A stretch of 64,000 bases of DNA from DASQHL01 sp963843685. Its GTDB lineage: Bacteria > Chloroflexota > Dehalococcoidia > DSTF01 > JACRBR01. Of this stretch, positions 8,550-19,200 are shown one piece after another. How positions within the stretch are numbered: position 1 is the stretch's first letter; each line of letters starts with the position of its first letter. The notes beneath the pieces were generated by a model that ran no database searches, was not told the origin of the DNA, and worked only from the letters and a program-made list of their open reading frames with translations. The stretch covers positions 1-64,000 of the forward strand of contig CAWJLO010000006.1 of the NCBI GenBank assembly GCA_963843685.1. Reading direction: 5' to 3'. The position numbers and the translations under genes are program-made.

Positions 8550-8849
8550 TCAGCCGGCGCCGCGTTCCAGCGACGCCGCATGCTCCTGTAGCAGCTTCAA
8601 ATCGTCTTCCGGCACGGTCACCTTCAGTGCGTGCCCGAGCCGGCCCTTCCGCAGCGCATCGTCCCAGCACGCCGGCGATTCGTGAACGTAGGCGCCGCGG
8701 CCGTTCTTCTTGCCCGTGGCATCCAGTTCGACGCGCCCCTCCGGCGTCCGCACCACGCGCACGAGCCCGCGCTTCGCCTCGGTCGTCCGGCAGGCGATGC
8801 ACGTGCGCTGCGGCACGTGCTTCGGGCGAAGCGCACCCTTCTGAGCCAT
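8550..8849 (-). CDS. rnpM: RNase P modulator RnpM / YlxR (DUF448)
   Basis: A 99-residue YlxR-family RNA-binding protein. The hallmark QRTCIACRTTEAKRGLVRVVR is visible, followed by GRGAYVHESPACWDDALRKGRL. Homologues bind RNase P RNA and modulate its activity. It starts one base after the nusA stop codon and lies just before infB, the family's usual operon position. Confidence 0.93.
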   Translation of the reverse strand: MAQKGALRPKHVPQRTCIACRTTEAKRGLVRVVRTPEGRVELDATGKKNGRGAYVHESPACWDDALRKGRLGHALKVTVPEDDLKLLQEHAASLERGAG

Positions 8850-8850
8850 G

Positions 8851-10374
<1,524 letters not shown>

Positions 10375-10405
10375 GTTCTTCCCACTGAACCCCGGATGAA
10401 CAAAA

Positions 10406-10425
10406 GAGTGGGCGCGAGCCCACTC
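10406..10425 (-). promoter_or_regulatory. Attenuator-like terminator in the nusA leader
   Basis: On the minus strand GAGTGGGC (10418-10425), loop TCGC, and GCCCACTC (10406-10413) form a perfect 8-bp hairpin followed by TTTTGTTC. It lies between the promoter at 10454-10483 and the nusA start at 10374, about 20-40 nucleotides into the transcript. That is where an attenuator would sit. Confidence 0.65.
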
Positions 10426-10453
10426 CTGAAAGAAGTCTTCAGAGTTCACCCCA

Positions 10454-10483
10454 AGTATACGCAATCCGCCCCGAAGCTGACAA
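10454..10483 (-). promoter_or_regulatory. Promoter of the nusA-infB operon
   Basis: TTGTCA (10478-10483) and TATACT (10454-10459) on the minus strand are spaced by 18 bases, with a leader of about 70 nucleotides before nusA. Confidence 0.65.
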
Positions 10484-10646
10484 GCCGGCGCCATACCGAC
10501 GGCCGGGTACGCCCGGCCCGCTGATGAGGGTCTGAGCGCGAGAAACCGTCACTGGCGCCGAAACACACCCTCGTCTCCCCCGTTTCTATCACTGACGCGG
10601 CGGGCACCCGCTCCCGCGCATCAGTTCTCGCACAAGGGGGAAGCAC

Positions 10647-10856
10647 ATGTTCCAGGAAGTCGGTCTGCGCCTTCTGTCGGCGCTCCAGTCCGTCCGCACG
10701 CGGTTCCAGGACGACCAGGGCCAGACGCTGGCCGAGTACGGCCTCATCATGGCCGTCATCGCCGTCGCCGTCGTCATCATCGCCGTGGTCGCCTTCCGCG
10801 GCGCTATCGTCTCGGCCTTCAACAACTCGACGAAGTGCCTCAGCGGCTCCTGCTAG
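10647..10856 (+). CDS. Flp/Fap-type pilin (copy 1)
   Basis: A 69-residue class III signal peptide protein. A charged leader (RFQDDQG) is followed by QTLAEYGLIMAVIAVAVV, the Flp-type N-methylated helix with Glu at +5 after the predicted prepilin cleavage glycine. A short C-terminal domain ends KCLSGSC with two cysteines. Strong GGGGG ribosome site. It is very similar to the copy at 26112. Tad assembly genes are absent from this window, so assembly would have to be encoded elsewhere. The gene is transcribed divergently from nusA and ends in a perfect 46-base palindromic terminator. Confidence 0.9.
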   Translation: MFQEVGLRLLSALQSVRTRFQDDQGQTLAEYGLIMAVIAVAVVIIAVVAFRGAIVSAFNNSTKCLSGSC

Positions 10857-10869
10857 GTCCGAAGGTCCT

Positions 10870-10915
10870 GCAAAAGGAAGAGAGGCGGCGCATGCGCCGC
10901 CTCTCTTCCTTTTGC
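10870..10915. terminator. Perfect 46-base palindrome, bidirectional terminator
   Basis: The arms run from GCAAAAGGAAGAGAGG to CCTCTCTTCCTTTTGC with no mismatch and pass through a central GCATGC. The A-rich and T-rich flanks make it a terminator in both directions, starting 14 bases after the pilin stop codon. Confidence 0.85.
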
Positions 10916-11020
10916 GTCGCGGCCGGCCGTTGCGAAATCCGCACACCTGCTCCCACCCCTCACCGCACCCTCGGCCGATAGACTGATCGCGTAAACGAGC
11001 GGCAGACCGAGGAGCGACGC

Positions 11021-12001
11021 ATGCCCGCCATCGCCGCCCAGGCGCTCACCAAGCATTTCAGCCCCGGGATCCGGGCCGTCGACGGCATCGACCTCGACAT
11101 CGGCGAAGGCATGATCTTCGGCTTCCTCGGCGCCAACGGCTCCGGCAAGACCACCACCGTCCGCATGCTCACGACGCTCCTGCGGCCCACCGCCGGCTCG
11201 GCGCAGGTGGCAGGGCACGACGTCATCACCGGCGCTGCCGCCGTGCGCCAGAGCATCGGTGTGGCCCTCCAGGAAGTCGGGCTCGACGATCTGCAGACCG
11301 GCCGCGAGCTGCTGCGCCTCCAGGCCCGCCTCTACCGTGTCCGCCCGTCAGAGATCGAGCAGCGCGTGACGCACCTGCTGCGCGTCGTCGACCTCGAGGA
11401 CGCCGCGGACCGCCGCATCAAGACCTACTCCGGCGGCATGAAGCGCCGGCTCGACCTCGCGGCGGGCCTCGTGCATCGCCCGAAGGTCGTATTCCTCGAC
11501 GAGCCGACCACCGGCCTCGACCCGATCAGCCGCGAGGCCATCTGGCGGTATGTGGCGGAGTTGAACCGGACGGAGGGCGTGACGTTCTTCCTCACCACGC
11601 AGTACCTGGAGGAGGCCGACCGCCTCGCCGGCGACGTCGCCATCATGGACCGCGGCCGCATCGTCGCCCAGGGCTCCCCCGCCGCACTCAAGTCGAGCAT
11701 CAGCACCGACGTCGTCACGTTGCTCATCTCCGGCGGCGCCGACGAACTGGCGCGCACCGAGCAGGCCGCCCGCCGTCTCGAGGGCGCCGAGGACGTGCGC
11801 GTCGTTGACGATGCCGTCATCGTCTACACGCGCGAAGGGAGCGCCGCCATCACGCGCCTCGTCCTGCTGCTCAACGAGGCCGGCGTCCACGCCCGCGAGG
11901 TGCGACTGACGCAGCCGACGCTGGACGACGTCTTCCTCCGCAAGACCGGCCACCACCTCGAAGCCGACGCCGAGATCCAGCGACGGACGGAGTCGGCCTG
12001 A
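11021..12001 (+). CDS. ABC transporter ATP-binding protein (DrrA-like)
   Basis: A 326-residue ATPase of the daunorubicin-resistance DrrA family of ABC-2 exporters. It has Walker A GANGSGKTTT, signature YSGGMKRRLDLAAGL, Walker B VVFLDEPTTGLD and a C-terminal extension of about 100 residues typical of DrrA. It overlaps the following permease gene by one base (TGATG), so the two are translationally coupled and form one exporter. Substrate is unknown; drug or lipid export is usual for the family. Confidence 0.92.
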   Translation: MPAIAAQALTKHFSPGIRAVDGIDLDIGEGMIFGFLGANGSGKTTTVRMLTTLLRPTAGSAQVAGHDVITGAAAVRQSIGVALQEVGLDDLQTGRELLRLQARLYRVRPSEIEQRVTHLLRVVDLEDAADRRIKTYSGGMKRRLDLAAGLVHRPKVVFLDEPTTGLDPISREAIWRYVAELNRTEGVTFFLTTQYLEEADRLAGDVAIMDRGRIVAQGSPAALKSSISTDVVTLLISGGADELARTEQAARRLEGAEDVRVVDDAVIVYTREGSAAITRLVLLLNEAGVHAREVRLTQPTLDDVFLRKTGHHLEADAEIQRRTESA

Positions 12002-12762
12002 TGCGCATCGTCAGCGACACGTACTACCTCACCCTCCGCTGCCTGAAGGAGACGCTGCGACAGCCGGCCGTGGAGATCGGCAACATCTTCATCCCGATGT
12101 TCTTCTTCGCGGTGACCGTCGGCGCGATCGGCGGCGTCGCGTCGCGCGCGTTCGGCATCAGCAACTACACCGCGTTCCAGATGCCCGTCGCCGTGCTGCA
12201 GGCCGTGGCGGGCGCGGCGGGCTCGGCCGGTCTCGGACTGACGACGGACATCGAGCGCGGCTACTTCGACAAGCTGCTGCTCACGCCCTCGCCCCGCATC
12301 GCCCTCGTCATGGGACGCCTGCTCGCCGACGGGATCCGTACGATGGCGTTGGCCGTGCTCATCGGCGTCGTCGGCATCATTGCGGGCAGCGGATTCGCGA
12401 CCGGCCCGGTGGGGTTCCTGATCCTGATGCTCGGCGCCGGTGCGTTCGGGCTGGCGTACTCGGGTGTCGGCGTCGCCATCGCCCTGAAGACGGGCAGCCC
12501 GCAGGCTGCGCAGCTTGGCTTCTTGCTCTTCTTCCCGCTGCTCTTCCTGTCGCCCGCCTTCGCCCCGAAAGACTTCTACGCCGGCTGGCTGAAGTTCCTC
12601 GCGACCATCAACCCCGTCACGTACATCCTGCAGGGCATGCGCGACCTCGTGCTCAGCGGATGGGACGCCGGTTCGATCGCCGCCGGCTTCGCCTCCATCG
12701 CCGGCCTCGCCGCCTTCACCATGACCCTCGTCGCCCTCGCCCTCCGGTCCCGGACGGCGTAG
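12001..12762 (+). CDS. ABC-2 type transporter permease (DrrB-like)
   Basis: A 253-residue membrane protein with about six hydrophobic segments and the ABC-2 family pattern, including the late FFPLLFLSPAFAPKDFYAGWLKFLATINPVTY motif region near residues 176-207. It is the membrane partner of the ATPase encoded immediately upstream. It ends 15 bases before the convergent TolB-nuclease gene, with no clear terminator between them. Confidence 0.92.
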   Translation: MRIVSDTYYLTLRCLKETLRQPAVEIGNIFIPMFFFAVTVGAIGGVASRAFGISNYTAFQMPVAVLQAVAGAAGSAGLGLTTDIERGYFDKLLLTPSPRIALVMGRLLADGIRTMALAVLIGVVGIIAGSGFATGPVGFLILMLGAGAFGLAYSGVGVAIALKTGSPQAAQLGFLLFFPLLFLSPAFAPKDFYAGWLKFLATINPVTYILQGMRDLVLSGWDAGSIAAGFASIAGLAAFTMTLVALALRSRTA

Positions 12763-12777
12763 CACCCCGTTCTCGCG

Positions 12778-14097
12778 TCAGCAGCCGCCGTTGAACGGCT
12801 TCCCCGGCGCCCACATGTTCCACTGCTGCGCCTTCGCGTACGCCTCCGACGACTGCGCCCACGACAGGAAGAGCGTGTTCCGCTGCTGGGTGTCCCGGTT
12901 CTGACCGACCGCGCCGACGATCGCCGCCTTCGCCAGGCCCACGTACGCCATCACGATCGAGAGGTTGTACTCCATCCCGTCGTTCCCCCTCCAGATCGGC
13001 GCTGCCAGCTCTCGCCCGTCCGCATCCGTGGTGGCGGTGTCGTACTTCAGCCCCACAGTGCGTCCCGGCGTCAGGAAGATGTAGCGCATCGCCGCTGTCG
13101 CCCAGTCCCCTCCGCACGTCCCCGGGTCCGGCGCGTCGATCTGCAGCATCCGGACCTTCCGGCCGCCCGCGCACTCAAACGTGTCGCCGGAGCTAACGGA
13201 GGCGATCGTACACTGCGGCGGCTGCCAGCTCGGCGCATAGTCGAGCGATCCACTCGTGAGTTTCGCGTAGCCCATCCCGTCCGGCGTGGACCGCGCTGAT
13301 GCCAGACACGTCTGTGAACGCGATCGATGAACCGTCTGGTGACCAGGCCGGAGCCATATCTCAGGAAGGGGGCGTGCGCGTCGTACACCTTGAATGGCTT
13401 TAGGCCGTCGGCGTCCGCGGTCCACAGACTCCCTGAGGTGCTGCGGTACGCCAGCCGTGATCCATCCGGCGACCACGCGGGCCCGGACGTGTTGTCGCCA
13501 GTGATCTGCGTCACGAACGTTCCGGCCGTCGTCATCGTGTAGATGTGCGTGCCCGTCGCCTGGCTGCTGCTCGTGAACGCGATCTTGGTGCCGTCCGGGG
13601 ACCACGCCGGCTCCTGGTCCGTCGCGGCGGGCGAGTTTGTGAGATTCGTCTCGCCGGTCCCGTCCGTATTGATCGTGAAGATGTCGTAGTTGCCGCTCGA
13701 CAGGGCCGTATACGCCAGCTTCGTGCCGTCCGGTGACCATGCGAGCTGCAGCATCTTCGTTTGGTCGTGCGTTACGCGTCGCACCGAGAGGCCATCCACG
13801 CTCATCACGTAAACGTCGCCCGGCAACACTGGCCGTCTGGTCGCGGCTGGACACGAAGGCGATCTGCGAGCCGTCCGGCGAGAACGCCGGAGAGCGGTCG
13901 CTCGCAGGGTTCGGGGCGATGTCGGCCAGACCGCTGCCGTTCGGATGCATCACCCAGATGTCCAAGTTGCCCGACCGCATCGACGAGAATGCGATCAGGT
14001 CCGACGCCCCGGGCGCCGCGTCGGCGTGACGCGCGGCCGGCGCCGCCACAGATATGAGGGCGGCCGCCACGGCCCAGACCACCAGCAGACGCTTCAT
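12778..14097 (-). CDS. Secreted TolB-type beta-propeller fused to thermonuclease-like domain, copy A (frameshifted)
   Basis: The reading frame breaks three times, each time as a +1 insertion (near 13825, 13351-13361 and 13288), so the original frame is restored. Reassembled, the protein has a signal peptide (MKRLLVVWAVAAALISVAAPAA), about six TolB/WD40-like propeller blades with the repeated WSPDGTKIAF pattern, and a C-terminal staphylococcal nuclease-like domain from SSGDTFEC. In that domain the arginines equivalent to R35 (KVRML) and R87 (DGRELA) are present, while E43 is replaced by Asp (IDAPD). It ends in MWAPGKPFNGGC. Copy B at 17848 is a paralogue. It may be a real pseudogene or simply carry sequence errors. 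Confidence 0.75.
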   Translation of the reverse strand: MKRLLVVWAVAAALISVAAPAARHADAAPGASDLIAFSSMRSGNLDIWVMHPNGSGLADIAPNPASDRSPAFSPDGSQIAFVSSRDQTASVAGRRLRDERGWPLGATRNARPNEDAAARMVTGRHEAGVYGPVERQLRHLHDQYGRDRRDESHKLARRDGPGAGVVPGRHQDRVHEQQPGDGHAHLHDDDGRNVRDADHWRQHVRARVVAGWITAGVPQHLRESVDRGRRRPKAIQGVRRARPLPEIWLRPGHQTVHRSRSQTCLASARSTPDGMGYAKLTSGSLDYAPSWQPPQCTIASVSSGDTFECAGGRKVRMLQIDAPDPGTCGGDWATAAMRYIFLTPGRTVGLKYDTATTDADGRELAAPIWRGNDGMEYNLSIVMAYVGLAKAAIVGAVGQNRDTQQRNTLFLSWAQSSEAYAKAQQWNMWAPGKPFNGGC

Positions 14098-14100
14098 CGC

Positions 14101-14136
14101 AAGGTTGCCTTTCTCTCATTGAATTCCTGCAACCTT
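14101..14136 (-). repeat. Inverted repeat just upstream of TolB-nuclease copy A
   Basis: AAGGTTGC (14101-14108) and GCAACCTT (14129-14136) form 8-bp arms 20 bases apart, ending 3 bases before the start codon. The ribosome site GAGAAAGG falls mainly in the loop. Possible translational control; weak evidence. Confidence 0.35.
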
Positions 14137-14247
14137 ACCAGCTTGCGAGCAGCCTGGATAGCCGATCGCGCGCTCGGGCGCGCCGCCCTCACCGCCAGTC
14201 CCCGGTGACCAGCGACCGCCACACCAAGTTGCTACCCTGACCCCCAC

Positions 14248-16084
14248 ATGGATCCATCCCGAATCCGCAACTTCTGCATCATCGCCCACATCGACCACGG
14301 CAAATCCACCCTCGCCGACCGCTTCCTGGAGATGACGGGCACTATCGCCAAGCGCGATATGGCCGCCCAGGTGCTCGACGCCATGGACCTGGAGCGCGAG
14401 AAGGGCGTCACCATCAAGGCCAAGGCCGTCCGCATGGCCTTCACGGCCAAGGACGGCCACGCCTACGAGCTCAACCTCATCGATACCCCCGGCCACGTCG
14501 ACTTCGGCTACGAGGTCTCGCGCGCCCTCGCCGCCTGCGAAGGCGCCCTGCTCATCGTCGACGCCGCCCAGGGCATCCAGGCGCAGACCCTCGCCAACGT
14601 CTACCTGGCGCTCGACGCCGACCTGAAGCTCATCCCCGTGATCAACAAGATCGACCTCCCCAGCGCCGAGCCCGAGCGCGTCGCGCAGGAGCTCGTCGAC
14701 ACCCTCGGCTTTCGCCGCCGACGAGATCCTCTTCGCCTCCGCGAAGGAGGGCACCGGCACGCACGAGATCCTCGAGGCCGTCGTCGACCGCATCCCGCAG
14801 CCCGCGGACAACGCCGAGAAGCCGCTGCGGGCGCTCATCTTCGACAGCAAGTACGACGCCTACAAGGGCGTCATCGCCTACGTCCGCATCGTCGATGGCT
14901 CCGTCTCGCCCCGCCGCAAGCTGCGCCTCATGGCGCACAACCTCGGCGTCGAGTCGCTCGAAGTCGGCGTCTTCCGACCCGGCCTGGAGCCGGTCGACCA
15001 TCTCGACGTCGGCGAGGTCGGCTACGTCGCCACCGGCCTCAAGAACGTGAAGGAGTGCCGCGTCGGCGACACCTTCACCGACGACGCCCGGCCTGCGGCC
15101 GGGGGCCTCCCCGGCTACCGCCCCGCCAAGCCGATGGTCTTCGCCGGCCTCTACCCGTCGATGGCCAACGAGTACCCCCTGCTCCGCGACGCGCTCGACA
15201 AGCTCCAGCTCAGCGACGCCTCACTGGTCTACGAGCCGGAGTCGTCCGGCGCGCTCGGCTTCGGCTTCCGCTGCGGCTTTCTCGGACTGCTGCACATGGA
15301 GATCGTGCAGGAGCGGCTGGAGCGCGAGTACGACCTCGCGCTGCTCGCCACCGCGCCCAGCGTCGAGTACCAGGTGACGAAGACCAACGGCCAGGAGATC
15401 GTCGTCGACAACCCCGCCGAGCTCCCGCCGCCACAGGAGATCGAGCAGATCCGCGAGCCCTGGATGGACATCAGCGTCGTCTGCCCCGACCGCTACATCG
15501 GCGCCGTCATGGAGCTCGTCACCGGCAACCGCGGCGAGTTCAAGCGCATGGAGTACCTCCAGCACTCCGTCATCCAGGAGGACGGATCGAAGAAGGGCGA
15601 GGGACGCGTCATCCTCGAGTACCGCATCCCCCTCTCGGAGATCCTCGTCGACTTCTACGACAACTTGAAGTCGCGCACGCAGGGGTACGCCAGCCTCGAC
15701 TACTCATTCAGCGAGTACCGCCCGGCGCCGCTCGTGAAGCTCGACATCCTCGTCAACGGCGAGCCCGTCGACGCGCTCTCGCTCATCACCCACCGCGAGA
15801 ACGCCGCCGTGCAGGGCCGCCAGCTCGTCGAGAAGCTCCGCTCGCTGATCCCGCGCCAGATGTTCGACGTGCCGATCCAGGCGGCCATCGGCGGCCGCAT
15901 CGTCGCCCGCGAAACGATCCGCGCCATGCGGAAGAACGTGCTGGCGAAGTGCTACGGCGGCGACGTGTCGCGAAAGCGCAAGCTCCTCGAGAAGCAGGCC
16001 GAAGGCAAGAAGCGCATGAAGCGCGTAGGCAACGTCGAGATCCCCCAGGAAGCCTTCATGGCGGTGCTGCGGCTGGATAAGTAG
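14248..16084 (+). CDS. lepA: Elongation factor 4 (LepA), one frameshift
   Basis: This ribosome-associated GTPase is about 611 residues once repaired. The first part has AHIDHGKST (G1), DTPGHVDFGYEV (G3) and NKIDLP (G4). At 14710-14712 an extra T in TTT shifts the frame after VDTLGF. The correct continuation (AADEILFASAKEG, then KYDAYKGVIAY and the LepA C-terminal domain ending FMAVLRLDK) is in the next frame. Because the remainder is intact and the gene is highly conserved, a sequencing indel is more likely than a true pseudogene. The long open frame that continues past the break is spurious. Confidence 0.93.
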
Positions 16085-16147
16085 GAAAGCTCGAGGGAAG
16101 AGCGCCTGACCAGCCGCGCAGACGCAGCCGCCGGATCGTGGTCGCGA

Positions 16148-16153
16148 TATACT
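16148..16153 (+). promoter_or_regulatory. -10 element upstream of the Shedu-like gene
   Basis: TATACT lies 36 bases before ATG 16190. There is no convincing -35 at 17 bases, so confidence is modest. Confidence 0.4.
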
Positions 16154-16189
16154 TCGCATACGGATCACGCCAACGAAGCGAGGTCGCGG

Positions 16190-17587
16190 ATGCGTTCCGA
16201 GAAGCCACGCCGTCGTGGGTTTCGCGCAGGTGAGATGCAAATCACGCCCGGAAAGGCGGTATCCATCTCACGGACTACAGAGCGCCCAACAGTGAGTCGC
16301 GCTCAGAAAGGCGCCGCCCGCCAGATCGCACGGGCGCTGAAGGCGTACGTGGCCGAAGGACGTCGCCTGCTCGATACCGTTTACGCGGACGTGAAGGAGA
16401 TCGCTCCTCCCTATTTCGCCCACCCGACAAAGCTCATCTCGATCTGCTGCACGGACGGCATCATCGTGCGGTACGAACGCGCCGACAGCGACACAGCGAT
16501 TGCAAGCGTCCTGAATCAACCCTTGCAGGAAGCCGCCCCCGCCCTCTCGGAGTTCGTTGTGTATTGCGTGACGGAAGGATCGAGTCCGCCAGACTCGATG
16601 TTCGACAAGGCGCCGACCCTACAGCTGTTCAGACAGCCGATGACTGGGAGCCGCGAGAATCTCTGGGATGCCAAAATCGCACTGCGCTGCACCATTCCGA
16701 TGGCGCCCTCAATGCCGGCGCCCGGCGCACCGTTTCGTCTTCTCGGTGTCTCTCCTGAGATCCGGGTGGATCTCGTGGGCGCGATCATCGACCCCGAAGC
16801 TGCTGATCGATCGGGGCGCGAGTTCGTCGTGACGTCCAGCGTGCGACTCAACGTTGGATGGGAGTACATCGACATCTTCCCCAACGCCGACCTGAGCCAC
16901 TGGTCGGTGGAGAATGCAAAGTCCTGGGCGGAACGCGACATCCTCGCTGCTGTACTCAAGCACCATCTCCGTGAGCGGCATTACCGCGCGCTCGATCCGA
17001 ACGCGGACGCGCGCAGGGCTTGCCGCGACCTGCTCGCGGAATACGGCCGCTTGCTAGACGCAAACCCACCTGAGGAGACGCTCCAGCAGTTCCTCAAAGA
17101 CAATCCGACACTTCTCTGTCCCGCGCAGAGGCGTTCTTGGCCGAAAATACCCCTCGGTTCACGAGTGACTGACTTCGTGTTCCGCCAGGCCGATGGAGAT
17201 TACCTCTTGGTTGAGCTGGAAAGGCCCTCGAAGAAGCTGTTCACGAAGATCGGAGACACATCGAGCCAGCTGACCCATGCCTGCGGTCAAGTCGCCGATT
17301 GGAAGCGCTATCTGGAAGACAATCTAGCGACAGCGCAGCGGGAACTGGGGCTGGTGGGCATATCGGCCAACCCCAACGCTCTCGTGGTAATCGGCCGCTC
17401 CAAAGACCTCACGGAAGACTTGCGGAGGAGGCTCACCACGCTTCACAACCAAACCCCGACATTGAAGGTTATGACCTACGACGACGTACTTGAGAACGCG
17501 AAAGCAGTGATGGAGAACATCGTCGGGCCCCTGTGGGACGTCGGCGGTTCTACCGAGGTCTATTTCCTGCCCGTGCAATCAAACTGA
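16190..17587 (+). CDS. Shedu-like anti-phage nuclease (DUF4263 C-terminal domain)
   Basis: The C-terminal part of this 465-residue protein (about 270-450) reads ETLQQFLKDNPTLLC, then VTDFVFRQADGDYLLVELERPS, then QLTHACGQVADWKRYL. This is the pattern of DUF4263, the PD-(D/E)xK-like nuclease of the Shedu defence system (SduA). The acidic residues of TDFVF and VELERP would be the metal-binding positions; the usual lysine or glutamate after E-L is Glu here. The N-terminal 260 residues are unfamiliar and would be the sensor part. Codon usage looks less GC-biased than that of the neighbours, in line with horizontal acquisition. It stands alone with its own -10. No other defence genes are in the window. 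Confidence 0.75.
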   Translation: MRSEKPRRRGFRAGEMQITPGKAVSISRTTERPTVSRAQKGAARQIARALKAYVAEGRRLLDTVYADVKEIAPPYFAHPTKLISICCTDGIIVRYERADSDTAIASVLNQPLQEAAPALSEFVVYCVTEGSSPPDSMFDKAPTLQLFRQPMTGSRENLWDAKIALRCTIPMAPSMPAPGAPFRLLGVSPEIRVDLVGAIIDPEAADRSGREFVVTSSVRLNVGWEYIDIFPNADLSHWSVENAKSWAERDILAAVLKHHLRERHYRALDPNADARRACRDLLAEYGRLLDANPPEETLQQFLKDNPTLLCPAQRRSWPKIPLGSRVTDFVFRQADGDYLLVELERPSKKLFTKIGDTSSQLTHACGQVADWKRYLEDNLATAQRELGLVGISANPNALVVIGRSKDLTEDLRRRLTTLHNQTPTLKVMTYDDVLENAKAVMENIVGPLWDVGGSTEVYFLPVQSN

Positions 17588-17739
17588 AGCCCTAAACGGG
17601 GCGTCCATCCCCGGCGCCCCCACACCTGCCACCCCGCACCCAGCACCGCCACCACCGCAATCACCGCCAGCGCCCCGTACGCGAACGCGTCGTCCAGCGG
17701 CCAGTCCCAGATGCCGTCCTCCGCCTCGATAAGTAATCG
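17563..17739 (-). pseudogene. Degenerate copy of the CopD-like C-terminal tail
   Basis: On the minus strand this stretch reads GIWDWPLDDAFAYGALAV and then VLGAGWQVWGRR. It closely matches the end of the copC-copD product (IWDWPLDNAF, VLGAGWQVWGRR) at 19201. The frame is closed by TAA at 17740-17742 upstream and has no start codon, so only the last membrane segment survives. DNA identity is also obvious around CACACCTGCCACCCCGC. It is a relic of a duplication, overlapping the end of the Shedu-like gene on the other strand. Confidence 0.75.
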
Positions 17740-17847
17740 TTAACGCAGCACAAGCGCCCCTGAACCTCGCCCGCACTTGAACGCACGGCCCGATCGGCGA
17801 AGAATCGACGCAGCCCATTCGTCGCCGTAGCGTCGGGAGCCCTCGCC

Positions 17848-19151
17848 ATGCGCTCATTCCGGCCGCTCGCCCTCCTCTGCGTCGCCATCGCCGCGCTCGT
17901 CGCCGGCATCGCCGCCACCACCGCGGCCACATCGACGATCGGCACCAGCGGCGACATCGCCTGGCAGGTCGGCAACTCCGCCAGCAACCTCTCCATCTAC
18001 GCCGGCGCGATCGGCTCCACCCCGACGCGCATCTCCGCGCCCGGCAACGTCGAGGGCCAGCCCGCGTGGTCCCCCGACGGCACGCGCATCGCCTTCCACC
18101 GCATCGTCAACGGCAACGTCGACGTCTACACGATGAACGCCGACGGCACGAACGTCCGCCGCGTCACCACCAACGCCGCCGAGGACGCCTCCCCCTCGTG
18201 GTCGCCGGACGGCACGAAGCTCGCCTTCGACTCCAACCGCGACGGCAACTCGGAGATCTACGTCATCAACACCGACGGCACGAACGAGCACCGCCTCACC
18301 AACAACCCGGCCGACGACTCCTTCCCCGCCTGGTCGCCCGACGGCACGCGGATCGCGTTCCAGAGCAACCGCACCGGCAACTACGAGATCTTCACGATGA
18401 GCCCGGACGGCTCAGACCAGTTCGACCTCACCAACGAGCCCGGCGCCGACGACTTCGTGCCCAACTGGTCCGGCAGCGGCAAGTCCATCGCCTACACACA
18501 CGTGGTCGGCGATCAGTCGGACGTCTACACGATGCTCCTCGACGGCACCCACCAGTTCCGCGTCACCAAGACGGGCGTCGACAGCGATCCCGCATGGTCA
18601 GCCGACGGCTCGAGGATCGTCTACGCCCACAACACGTCGCCCACCAACCCGGACGTCTGGGTTGTCGACGCGGGGGAAGGAACGGCCAGGCCGTCGCCGC
18701 GACGTCCCAGCCCGAGGACTTCCCCGACTGGCAACCGCCCATCTGCACCGTCGCGAAGGTCGTCGACGGCGACACGTTCGTCTGCAAGGACGGCACGCGC
18801 GTCGACATGCTCGCCATCGACGCGCCGGACATCAACGCGTGCGGCGGCGACTGGGCGGCGGCCGCGCTCCAGAACATCTTCCTGCCCGTGGGCAAGAAGG
18901 TCGCCCTCGCCTTCGACGAGATCACCAGCGCCCCGGGCGTCGTCCTCGCCGCCCCCATCGTCCTCGGTGACGACGGCGCCGACTACAACATCTCCATCGT
19001 CATGGCCTACGTCGGCCTCGCGAAGGCCGCGCAGGTCGGCGGCCCGTACAACACCAAGTACACCGACTGGGCGAACGCCTCCCAGAAGTGGGCGCAGACC
19101 GCCGGCTGGAACATGTGGGCTCCCGGCAAGCCCTTCAACGGCGGCTGTTAG
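17848..19151 (+). CDS. Secreted TolB-type beta-propeller fused to thermonuclease-like domain, copy B (one frameshift)
   Basis: It has a signal peptide (RPLALLCVAIAALVAGIAA), about six propeller blades with the repeated WSPDGTRIAF/DGTNxxRLT pattern, and then a thermonuclease-like domain starting VVDGDTFVC and ending MWAPGKPFNGGC. The frame changes at 18672-18676, where a G5 run would need to be G6, exactly between the propeller and the nuclease domain. In the nuclease domain the position of catalytic R35 is Asp (RVDML) and that of R87 is Val (PGVVLA), unlike copy A. This copy is therefore probably catalytically inactive or has another function. It faces the copC-copD gene convergently. Confidence 0.82.
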
Positions 19152-19200
19152 CTGCGGCGTGGACGGCGTACGTGTGAAATCGTGACGCGGCTAAGGCGTC

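Noticed and set aside
14715..16080. Continuation of the first lepA frame to a 610-codon protein
   Set aside because: After 14712 it is arginine- and proline-rich nonsense; LepA continues in the other frame.
18661..18690. Programmed -1 frameshift between propeller and nuclease domains in TolB-nuclease copy B
   Set aside because: There is a G5 run but no clear slippery heptamer with downstream structure, and copy A is also broken at ordinary sites, so an indel error is simpler.
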